Assembly (NCBI GenBank): GCA_003663535.1
Contig: QMUE01000112.1
Span: forward strand, 1 to 5,481
Direction of reading: 5' to 3'
DNA: 5,481 nucleotides
Origin: Thermococci archaeon
GTDB lineage: Archaea > Methanobacteriota_B > Thermococci > Thermococcales > Thermococcaceae
Shown: positions 1-5,224 of the stretch, piece by piece
Position numbering within the stretch: the stretch's first letter is position 1
Layout of the letters: each line of letters begins with the position of its first letter
Translations under genes and position numbers: made by a program
The notes under the pieces: generated by a model
Told to the model about the DNA's origin: nothing
Seen by the model: the letters and a program-made list of their open reading frames with translations, nothing else
The model's database searches: none

Positions 1-1018
<1,018 letters not shown>

Positions 1019-1061
1019 AGAAAAAAGGTAAATTAAAGATTTGATTTATTTAGGCAGTAAC

Positions 1062-1069
1062 ATTTATTA
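1062..1069 (+). promoter_or_regulatory. TATA box for the recombinase fragment
   Basis: ATTTATTA lies about 40 bp before the ATG at 1106, which would put transcription start near 1091. That gives a leader of about 15 nt carrying a perfect GGTGAT ribosome-binding site at 1094-1099. The expression signals of the truncated gene therefore look intact. Confidence 0.4.
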
Positions 1070-1105
1070 ACTTGACAAACGTAAAAGTTTTGGGGTGATG
1101 TTATA

Positions 1106-1246
1106 ATGCTTGATGTGGAAAACTGGCTACGACAAAAATTTATTTCCGAAAGTACTAAAGCAAGCTATAGAACGGCACTAACCAAATTCCACAGCCATTT
1201 CGGAGATATCTACACTCCTGAACAATTGGAAACAGCATTAAAGTAA
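1106..1246 (+). pseudogene. N-terminal fragment of a probable tyrosine recombinase/integrase
   Basis: This is a 46-codon frame from ATG 1106 to TAA 1244. The start is well supported, with GGTGAT at 1094-1099, six bases before the ATG. The product begins MLDVENWLRQKFISESTKAS and continues YRTALTKFHSHFGDIYTPEQ. A Trp-Leu helix, a Ser-Thr-x-x-(S/T)-Tyr stretch and a basic second helix are typical of the SAM-like core-binding domain at the N terminus of phage-type integrases. Such proteins are usually 200-400 residues, so the whole catalytic Arg...His-x-x-Arg...Tyr domain is missing. It may be the N-terminal half left when an SSV-type element splits its own int gene on integration, or a gene cut by the transposon end just downstream at 1271. 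No tRNA gene is visible nearby to support the first option. The match is from memory of the family and the fragment is short, so the product is tentative. Confidence 0.5.
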
Positions 1247-1270
1247 TGGATTATGGAGTTACATTTTCTT

Positions 1271-1307
1271 TTGAAAGCCTCACCCTTCAGGGTGGGGATG
1301 TGGTAGA
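1271..1307 (+). mobile_element. IS200/IS605-type right-end hairpin, first copy
   Basis: CCTCACCC (1278-1285), loop TTCA, GGGTGGGG (1290-1297) form an 8-bp stem with one G-T pair, followed by the tail ATGTGGTAG. A GAA-rich lead, a CC-rich stem closed by TTCA or TTTA, and a GGGG-rich 3' side ending in a GTNAG-like tail are characteristic of the right ends of IS200/IS605 elements that carry tnpB. No transposase gene is attached. It lies 25-30 bases past the stop of the recombinase fragment and may mark what truncated that gene. Confidence 0.45.
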
Positions 1308-1334
1308 CTGTTCAAAGAAAAACCTTTAAACTAT

Positions 1335-1349
1335 CGAAACTTTTTTAAA
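1335..1349 (+). promoter_or_regulatory. Promoter of the structured RNA (CGAAA BRE plus TATA)
   Basis: CGAAA (1335-1339) followed directly by CTTTTTTAAA (1340-1349) is a good archaeal BRE/TATA pair. About 25 bp downstream the base composition switches abruptly from AT-rich to very GC-rich, at GGCCTCGG (1366-1373). This is where a stable RNA would begin. Confidence 0.55.
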
Positions 1350-1365
1350 CTTATCAACGTAATAA

Positions 1366-1674
1366 GGCCTCGGAGGGGTCACCCTCAGATACTCCCTCAA
1401 GGGGGGTTTACTCGTGTCCCTCCCCCGCGGGAGGGAAGACGCCGATAGGCGTCCTCTCAAGACTGCTCATTGTGGCAGTCAAAACTCCAAAAGGTGGCCT
1501 TTGGAGCGATAACCCCGAACCGCTCTGCGGTAGGGGTAACGGGCCGAAGACCCGGCCTGTGGGCTGAATTGAAACCGGTAACGGGAGTAAGTGATGGGCC
1601 CGCAAACCGAACCGTCCATTAGCGAGGGGTTAACTCGTTGGAACCCTCGCCGTTCACGACGGGAAGGAGGTCAG
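1366..1674 (+). ncRNA. Long structured GC-rich RNA ending in an omegaRNA-like right end
   Basis: This is about 310 nt of GC-rich, non-coding sequence that can be written as a string of near-perfect hairpins. The stems are: GAGGG/CCCTC (1373-1377 with 1382-1386); ACTCCC/GGGGGT (from 1391); TCCCTCCC/GGGAGGGA (1417-1424 with 1429-1436); GACGCC/GGCGTC (1438-1443 with 1448-1453); GACTGC/GCAGTC (1461-1466 with 1475-1480); a 9-bp stem with one bulge (1485-1506); ACCCC/GGGGT enclosing ACCGC/GCGGT (1512-1537); ACGGGCC/GGCCTGT (1539-1560); and GCGAGGG-TT/AACCCTCGC (1622-1650). A small terminal hairpin CCGT/ACGG and the tail GGAAGGAGGTCAG follow. The last ~110 nt resemble the omegaRNA scaffold and right end of IS605-type tnpB elements, the RNA that guides TnpB nuclease. 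In such RNAs the guide would be the bases just after 1674. No tnpB is present, and a promoter sits immediately upstream, so this looks like a free-standing transcription unit. High-GC stable RNAs are known in this order; membership in a named family cannot be decided by eye. Confidence 0.6.
1622..1674 (+). mobile_element. IS200/IS605-type right end, second copy
   Basis: The GCGAGGG/CCCTCGC stem, the terminal CCGT-TCACG-ACGG hairpin and the tail GGAAGGAGGTCAG have the architecture of an IS605 tnpB right end. The end resembles the copy at 1271-1307: both have CCTC, then CC, then TTCA, then a G-rich side and a GTNAG-like tail. It overlaps the 3' end of the structured RNA. Coding sequence of an interrupted gene seems to resume straight after it. 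The matching left end is not identified. Confidence 0.5.
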
Positions 1675-1676
1675 AA

Positions 1677-1790
1677 CAACACTACACACCAAAAATTGTT
1701 CACTGGGTTGTTAACGATAGCGAGGAGCCCTTTAGGCTGTTTGTTGTGAAGCTCAACTACTTCAGGGAAGACACGGTGGGGCTTGAGTGA
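1677..1790 (+). pseudogene. C-terminal fragment of an unidentified gene
   Basis: Immediately after the right end, an open frame reads QHYTPKIVHWVVNDSEEPFR, then LFVVKLNYFREDTVGLE, and stops at TGA 1788-1790. The composition (alternating hydrophobic and charged residues, aromatic pairs) looks like genuine protein rather than random reading. There is no start codon or ribosome-binding site, and the frame cannot be extended upstream as protein because the sequence becomes the RNA and transposon end. The natural reading is that the element landed in, or was joined to, a gene of which about 38 codons survive. The family is not recognised. It is not a recognisable integrase C terminus, so it is probably not the other half of the fragment at 1106. 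Confidence 0.35.
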
Positions 1791-1802
1791 AAACAAAAAC
1801 TT

Positions 1803-1810
1803 CTTTAAAT
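1803..1810 (+). promoter_or_regulatory. Possible TATA box of the transporter gene
   Basis: CTTTAAAT is centred about 25 bp before the ATG at 1831, with A-rich DNA (AAAACAAAAA) upstream as a possible BRE. Transcription would then start at or next to the ATG, giving a leaderless message. This would explain why no good ribosome-binding site precedes the start. Confidence 0.3.
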
Positions 1811-1830
1811 CTTTTTCTCAACTCGAGATC

Positions 1831-2713
1831 ATGAACATATACGAAATATTGGCTTTAATTGCACTTGGCTTTATACTGCGAAGAGCGCTTAAATCAGAGA
1901 AGCCGTTTGTTCATCTAAATAAATTCGCCTCCCACGTCCTTCTTACCCTATTTGTGTTCTCAAGTATCGCTTCGAAGGATCTGGATTACCTTATAGAGAT
2001 AAGGGTCGTGTTCCTTTGCGTTTTTCTGATAATTGCCCTCAGCCTCGGGAGTTCGTTTCTTTATGTAAGACTCTTTGTCAGGGATAAAGAGTGGGCCGGG
2101 GCTCTGATGGTACTCTCCACCTACCCAAACACAGAGGCAATGGGCTATCCAATAGCGAGCCTTTTCCTTGACGACCTGACACCTGCAATCATATGCGAAC
2201 ATAAACAGGTTGATACTCCTCTCCATAGTAACCTTCGTTGCTGCCCATTATTCCATCAGGAAGGCTTCACTCAGGGAAAGCTTGACCAAAGCTTTAAAAT
2301 TCACCCCAACGAGTGCCAATCTACTTGCTCTTTCGCTGGTGATTCTTGGCATCAAACTCCTAGGAGGTCTGTTGGAGATTATGAACGGAATTGGATGGTG
2401 GAACATCCCCCTAATTTTGATTTATTTCGGTTCCCGCATAAATCTTGAGAAGTTCGAGTGGAGAAAGCTCTTCGAAGTAGGAATCTTTAGAATTGCCTTA
2501 CCCTTTGTGTTTGTCTTCTTAACCCTCAATGCTCCTCCCGAAATATTCTATGCCGTTCTCGTTGAGGCCTCCATGCCGCCGGCGATAATAGCAAATGTGA
2601 TACTTGCACACTATGGTCTTAGAGAAGAAGAAGGAATAGGCATCACGATAATTCTAACACTTGTTGTGCTGTTCCTCTTTTTACTGCTGCGAATTGGTTT
2701 AATAAATCTGTAA
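1831..2713 (+). pseudogene. AEC-family membrane transporter, disrupted by one frameshift
   Basis: AEC (auxin efflux carrier-like) proteins are secondary transporters of about 300 residues and ten membrane helices; archaeal and bacterial members are usually linked to export of organic acids. The first part starts MNIYEILALIALGFILRR at ATG 1831. It has hydrophobic segments at about residues 3-18, 33-48 and 59-80, and the motif YPNTEAMGYPIA (98-109), which fits the conserved Asn...Gly-x-Pro region of the family. After about residue 120 the match jumps to another frame. That frame gives YANINRLILLSIVTFVAAHY, a second Trp-Asn-Ile-Pro region, and the typical C terminus EASMPPAIIANVILAHYG. The switch lies within 2188-2194 and one base too many explains it; repaired, the gene encodes 293 residues, the usual length. 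The bases there are not a homopolymer run, so a sequencing slip is not obvious. A TTG at 1783 in the same frame adds residues with no family character, so ATG 1831 is preferred. The substrate is unknown. Confidence 0.75.
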
Positions 2714-2908
2714 CTTTCTTTATCTGCGATTCAGAAGGCACTTAAAATAGGAGAGCCAGAAGAGATTAGACAAGTCCTTCAAAAGACATTTAAATCTGAT
2801 GAGTCAACTTTCATTGAAGTCAAAGTAGATCCAGAGGATAAGTTTGTTCCACCAGTTCCTTCTTGGGTGAAAAAAGCAAAGGAACTTGGGATAAAGCATA
2901 TTTATTAA
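2714..2908 (+). pseudogene. C-terminal remnant of a thiamine-diphosphate-dependent enzyme
   Basis: After the transporter stop, the same frame continues without a start codon and reads IQKALKIGEPEEIRQVLQKT, then TFIEVKVDPEDKFVPPVPSW and VKKAKELGIKHIY before TAA 2906. This matches the end of acetolactate-synthase-like thiamine-diphosphate enzymes. In those, the last part of the C-terminal domain has a PEE(I/L)...L..A/F helix, then a strand with IEV.VDP and a final V-P-P/V-P segment. Only about 60 of roughly 550 residues remain, so the N-terminal and cofactor-binding regions are lost. The join to the transporter stop is abrupt and suggests a deletion. The next gene begins 22 bases after its stop in the same direction, which suggests the two were once an operon. 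The superfamily assignment is fairly sure; the exact enzyme is not. Confidence 0.6.
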
Positions 2909-2930
2909 AATTTTATCGGGGGGATTGTAT

Positions 2931-3376
2931 TTGGAACCTTATTCCTCAATGAGAATTAATGTTGACCTAACTTTTGTCAAGAAAAAACCTATTAGAGGAC
3001 AAGTTGTTGTTGTTCTAGATCTCGAGCTCCCAGAAAGAGAACTCCACCTTATAACTCCCCATTCTAGGGTATTAAAAAAATACGAAATTCATGAGTTGAT
3101 AATTACAAATGATCCAAATACAAAACCTGGTGACACTATAAAAGGAGCAACATATGTTTGCTTTTTTGAAGTATTAGAGGGGGGTGTAAGTTTAATAAAA
3201 GACAAAGTTATTATAAATGGATTAAACGTGGAGGGATTAGAGGTTTTAATGAAATTCACATGCCAAATCATCTAAATATTGTATGTTATAGCAAAAATCG
3301 CAAAACTGGAAAAGATTTGGGTTTAAATATAGGGAATGAAGTACTAATTACTACAAATAGAGATCTCTACACTTAA
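2931..3376 (+). pseudogene. Small conserved protein of unknown function, disrupted by one frameshift
   Basis: The first frame gives MRINVDLTFVKKKPIRGQ (from the internal Met at 2949), then VVVVLDLELPERELHLITPH, SRVLKKYEIHELIITNDPN, and ATYVCFFEVLEGGVSLIKD. It is a beta-rich small protein without membrane segments. Near 3218-3235 the match moves to the frame one base earlier, which reads RGFNEIHMPNHLNIV and ends DLYT at TAA 3374-3376. A single lost base explains the break, and the repaired protein has about 148 residues. The start is a TTG at 2931, seven bases after GGGGGG (2918-2923). A TTG at 2925 is too close to that site, and ATG 2949 has no site. The HMPNHLNIV stretch and overall order resemble what I recall as the DUF6917 family, but this is memory and not a search. 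Its place right behind the thiamine-diphosphate enzyme remnant suggests a shared, now lost, role. Confidence 0.6.
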
Positions 3377-3401
3377 TGGGAAAGAAAACGGAAATAAACT
3401 G

Positions 3402-3551
3402 ACTACTCTAGTTCCCACCGCTAGTGAAGTCGTGCAGTCTGCAAAAAACTCATGCGCAAAAATGCATTCCCAAAACCCCTATATATTATGAGGCTCTAAT
3501 TTTTTCGGCGTTATTTGGGGGAATGACCCGCTAATGCTTAACTAGAGTAGT
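3402..3551. repeat. 12-bp perfect inverted repeat around a promoter-like repeat
   Basis: ACTACTCTAGTT (3402-3413) is the exact reverse complement of AACTAGAGTAGT (3540-3551). The arms are 126 bp apart and bracket the TATA-containing repeat at 3482. The right arm is itself a small dyad (ACTA-GAG-TAGT). The pairing does not extend beyond 12 bp on either side. It could be paired operator sites, the ends of a short non-autonomous element, or chance. Confidence 0.35.
3482..3514 (+). repeat. 33-nt promoter-like repeat, copy 1
   Basis: This 33-nt stretch starts TATATTATGAGGC and matches positions 5444-5476 at 27 of 33 bases. All six differences are transitions. It contains a TATA-like TATATATTA (3480-3488) preceded by AAAACCCC. 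A start about 25 bp downstream would fall at the GGCG of 3507-3510, so the repeat spans a core promoter and the first bases of a transcript. See the RNA candidate at 3507. Confidence 0.55.
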
Positions 3552-3610
3552 GGCTCGGGCCTGGGGCGATGTCCAAGCATGGAAACTGGAGAAGCCAGGC
3601 CTTCATCACC
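3507..3610 (+). ncRNA. Candidate small structured RNA downstream of repeat copy 1
   Basis: This non-coding, GC-richer patch follows a TATA-containing repeat. It can fold as GCGTTA/TAATGC (3509-3514 with 3533-3538, one G-T pair) enclosing GGG-ggaatga-CCC. A small ACTA/TAGT hairpin comes next, followed by a perfect 7-bp stem GGCCTGG/CCAGGCC (3558-3564 with 3595-3601) that encloses TCCA-AGCA-TGGA. Alternatively CTGG-AGAAG-CCAG forms inside the last stem. There is no C/D box pair and no ACA end, and it matches no riboswitch I recognise. The neighbouring regulator gene has its own promoter further on, so this is more likely a separate transcript than a 5' leader. The exact ends are guesses. Confidence 0.4.
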
Positions 3611-3628
3611 ATTAATAATCACTCACTA

Positions 3629-3652
3629 AAAGTTTTAAATATTTTAATCTTT
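3629..3652 (+). promoter_or_regulatory. Regulator promoter with an overlapping dyad (possible operator)
   Basis: TTTTAAAT (3633-3640) serves as a TATA box and predicts a start near 3661. It sits in a 24-bp imperfect palindrome: AAAGTTTTAAAT (3629-3640) against ATTTTAATCTTT (3641-3652), with 10 of 12 positions symmetric. Lrp-type regulators commonly bind AT-centred dyads at their own promoters, so this is a reasonable autoregulatory operator. AT-rich DNA forms such dyads easily, so the evidence is modest. Confidence 0.4.
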
Positions 3653-3673
3653 ATGTTTATTAGGTAATGGGTA

Positions 3674-4150
3674 GTGGATGAGGAACACTTACTTACATCA
3701 AGGCAACTTACATCAAAACAATTTGAATTGCTTGAAAAATTCTACGAGGAGGGTAAAACAATTGAAGTGCGTACTGTGAAGAAAACTCAAGACGAGATTG
3801 CAAGCGAACTCAGGATAACGAGGCAAACTCTCAACAACCACTTAAAAGTCCTAAAGGAGCTTGGATTTATAAGAACGGGGAGGGGTTTTATTGACCTTAC
3901 TGAGAAGGCTTTAAAATTCCTTGGCGAGAAGGGGGAAGTGTTCGTACTCGTTAAAATCGAGCCAGTAAAGAGGAGGGAAGTTTATGAATCCATTAAGAAG
4001 CTCAAGGTAAAGCGTGCTTGCAGAGTCACTGGTGATGTGGATCTTATACTTGAGGTTGATAAGGCGAGATTGGATGAAGTGTTGGGTGAAGTTGCTTCAC
4101 TTGACGGGGTTAGGGGGACGAGGACTCACATTGTCCTTGAAGCCCTCTAA
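3674..4150 (+). CDS. Winged-helix transcriptional regulator with Lrp/AsnC ligand-binding domain
   Basis: This is an intact 158-residue protein predicted to bind DNA and sense a small molecule. Residues 38-66 (TQDEIASELRITRQTLNNHL and following) form a helix-turn-helix whose recognition helix starts at about Thr49. RTGRGFIDLT (67-76) is the wing. Residues 88-158 have the beta-alpha-beta-beta-alpha-beta order of the RAM domain of Lrp/AsnC proteins. They include VTGDVDLILEVDK (118-130), which matches the Gly-x-x-Asp turn of the family, and a final GTRTHIVLEAL strand. Canonical Lrp proteins have a shorter AsnC-type HTH right at the N terminus; this one has a MarR/ArsR-like winged helix with a longer lead. 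RAM domains pair to form dimers and octamers that bind amino acids. The start is GTG 3674, with AGGT at 3662-3665 eight bases earlier; nearby ATGs are out of frame. The target genes are unknown; the upstream dyad suggests self-regulation. Confidence 0.85.
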   Translation: MDEEHLLTSRQLTSKQFELLEKFYEEGKTIEVRTVKKTQDEIASELRITRQTLNNHLKVLKELGFIRTGRGFIDLTEKALKFLGEKGEVFVLVKIEPVKRREVYESIKKLKVKRACRVTGDVDLILEVDKARLDEVLGEVASLDGVRGTRTHIVLEAL

Positions 4151-4171
4151 CCAAGTAAAATTCTCAAATCA

Positions 4172-4200
4172 TTAACTGCTTAACTGGTTTTAACAGTAAT
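4172..4200. promoter_or_regulatory. Tandem TTAACTG motif and imperfect dyad after the regulator gene
   Basis: TTAACTG occurs at 4172-4178 and again at 4180-4186, one base apart. With TTTTAACAGT (4188-4197) the second copy makes an imperfect inverted repeat (ACTG-c-TTAA against TTAA-CAGT). It lies 22 bases past the regulator stop and before the small frame at 4241. It may be a binding site or part of a transcript end; there is no convincing terminator. Confidence 0.2.
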
Positions 4201-4240
4201 TATTAGGAGTTTTAGTCAATTCTCTTAAAGGTGTGCCTTG

Positions 4241-4306
4241 ATGGAAATCAGAGAGTGGATCCTAAAACCATACCTTGAGTCAAAGAAACAGCTCCTCCAA
4301 AATTAA
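4241..4306 (+). CDS. Possible small protein or truncated gene of 21 codons
   Basis: ATG 4241 opens a frame ending at TAA 4304. The product starts MEIREWILKPYLESKKQ, and is an amphipathic, basic helix. An AGGTG site (4229-4233) with seven-base spacing and a possible TATA (AATTATTA, 4197-4204) are well placed, which is more than chance usually provides. No family is recognised. It could be a real micro-protein, or the beginning of a gene whose rest has been lost, since the region is full of fragments. There is no coding sequence beyond it before the membrane-protein promoter. Confidence 0.3.
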   Translation: MEIREWILKPYLESKKQLLQN

Positions 4307-4322
4307 TTATAGCTTGAACAAA

Positions 4323-4330
4323 TCTTAAAT
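4323..4330 (+). promoter_or_regulatory. TATA box of the membrane-protein gene
   Basis: CTTAAATA, preceded by the A-rich ACAAAT, predicts a start near 4352. A leader of about 25 nt would then include the GGTG ribosome-binding site at 4368-4371, consistent with translation from ATG 4378. Confidence 0.45.
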
Positions 4331-4377
4331 AGGCTGATGCCAAAATTTCAAAACAGGATTCTTTAGCGGTGGGGATA

Positions 4378-5172
4378 ATGAGTAAGGTGTTGAATCACAT
4401 CATTCAACTCTTAAGGGAGGAAAGGGGTGATAATATGGTGAGAAAGAGTATGGTGCTCATCTTTTTAATTCTTTTTTCTTTATTTTTATCAATTCCCCTT
4501 CAGTACTGTATAATCATCTTTTTTGACATTCTTAAGATTGATCAATTTCTTGGAGAATATGCACTAGTTTTGTTTATTATTCTACCGGCCTTCATAGTAT
4601 CCCTAATTCCTTTTTATTTTCATGAGAATAGGAAACTTTCAATTATCACGACAATAATAACATTTTTTGTAGCTGGGATAATTTTAACATCAACAATTCC
4701 AAAAGCTGGACCAAGTGCTTATGCTGCCGCTTATTTAACAATTCCTCCAAGCCTCCGTTCTTCAGAAACTGCCACTAAAACGTCAGAATGGATAAACACA
4801 TACTTCTATGTTGTCCCGAAGGAGTATGATGCCTCTTGGATTGGAAGTATTAATGGAACATATCATATAGCAATCTTTATATGGAAAGACAAAACTGTGG
4901 GATTCATAAAGCCTCTTTTGAGTTTAAGCAATAAGAGAGGGTATTGCTTAGAAAAGTTTAATATAATTGAGGAGAACCTAAAATCTCGAAACTTTAAGGA
5001 ATTAAAAATTCCAATTCAGCGGAAAGCTTATGAAAAAATTCTATTATTGAATGCCACTGAAGTAGTATACCTTGAATGCTCTGAAAAATTTGGATACCCA
5101 AGATTAATCTTCCTCGTCGGAAATAGTAATAAAACCAAAGAAGTTATTGAATTCATTGAAAATCTCAGATGA
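4378..5172 (+). CDS. Membrane protein of unknown function with a C-terminal extracytoplasmic domain
   Basis: This is an intact frame of 264 residues, with no family recognised. Three hydrophobic segments are clear: about 25-50 (MVLIFLILFSLFLSIPL and beyond), 61-81 (YALVLFIILPAFIVSLIPFY) and 88-107 (LSIITTIITFFVAGIILTST). A basic N terminus (REERGDNMVRK) and a basic second loop (HENRK) favour a cytoplasmic N terminus, which places residues 108-264 outside the cell. That part has three N-glycosylation sequons (NGT 159, NAT 225, NKT 251) and two cysteines (190, 234) that could pair. Two starts are possible: ATG 4378 with GGTG six bases upstream, and ATG 4435 with GGTGAT just before it. The first fits the promoter better; the second would give a product starting right at the first helix. 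The gene is AT-rich with simple codons. Its TGA stop lies inside box C of the RNA that follows. Its function cannot be inferred. Confidence 0.75.
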   Translation: MSKVLNHIIQLLREERGDNMVRKSMVLIFLILFSLFLSIPLQYCIIIFFDILKIDQFLGEYALVLFIILPAFIVSLIPFYFHENRKLSIITTIITFFVAGIILTSTIPKAGPSAYAAAYLTIPPSLRSSETATKTSEWINTYFYVVPKEYDASWIGSINGTYHIAIFIWKDKTVGFIKPLLSLSNKRGYCLEKFNIIEENLKSRNFKELKIPIQRKAYEKILLLNATEVVYLECSEKFGYPRLIFLVGNSNKTKEVIEFIENLR

Positions 5173-5224
5173 TGAGGGCTGGCTTGACCGAGTGGTGAGG
5201 GGGACACCCTTTGCTGACCTGAGA
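5163..5224 (+). ncRNA. C/D box guide RNA overlapping the membrane-protein stop codon
   Basis: The order of parts is that of an archaeal C/D box RNA. A terminal stem TCTCAG (5163-5168) pairs perfectly with CTGAGA (5219-5224). Box C is ATGATGA (5169-5175). A D'-like TTGA (5184-5187) is followed, four bases on, by a C'-like GTGGTGA (5192-5198), and box D is CTGA (5214-5217). Such RNAs of about 50-65 nt guide 2'-O-methylation of rRNA or tRNA with L7Ae, Nop5 and fibrillarin. The D guide (before 5214) would place methylation opposite C5209; the D' guide is GGGCTGGC. Box D' and C' each deviate by one base, and the D-side spacer (15 nt) is longer than usual. The first bases of box C are the TGA stop of the upstream gene (5170-5172), so the RNA must be processed from, or overlap, that message. 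Confidence 0.55.

Noticed and set aside
1408..1605. Open frame on the minus strand across the structured RNA (65 codons)
   Set aside because: It is a by-product of the GC-rich hairpins. Its product is Pro/Leu/Gly-rich and low in complexity, with no ribosome-binding site, and the promoter drives the opposite strand.
1783..1830. TTG start that would lengthen the transporter by 16 residues
   Set aside because: The added residues (MSENKNFFKSFSQLEI) do not fit the AEC N terminus, which begins directly in the first helix. The only TATA candidate lies inside this stretch.
3348..3490. Open frame of about 45 codons after the DUF gene, reading through LTTLVPTASEVVQSAKN
   Set aside because: It has no usable start codon, no family resemblance and no promoter. 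It runs into the TATA box of the repeat, so chance is the simplest explanation.
3602..3608. GTGATGA on the minus strand, resembling box C of a C/D RNA
   Set aside because: No CTGA box D or D' follows within the next ~60 bases on that strand, and no terminal stem is seen.
3515..3610. Possible fluoride or TPP riboswitch before the regulator gene
   Set aside because: A few short words are reminiscent (GGGGGAATGACCC, GGCGATG), but the conserved order and pairing of either riboswitch class are absent. The regulator gene also has its own promoter downstream.
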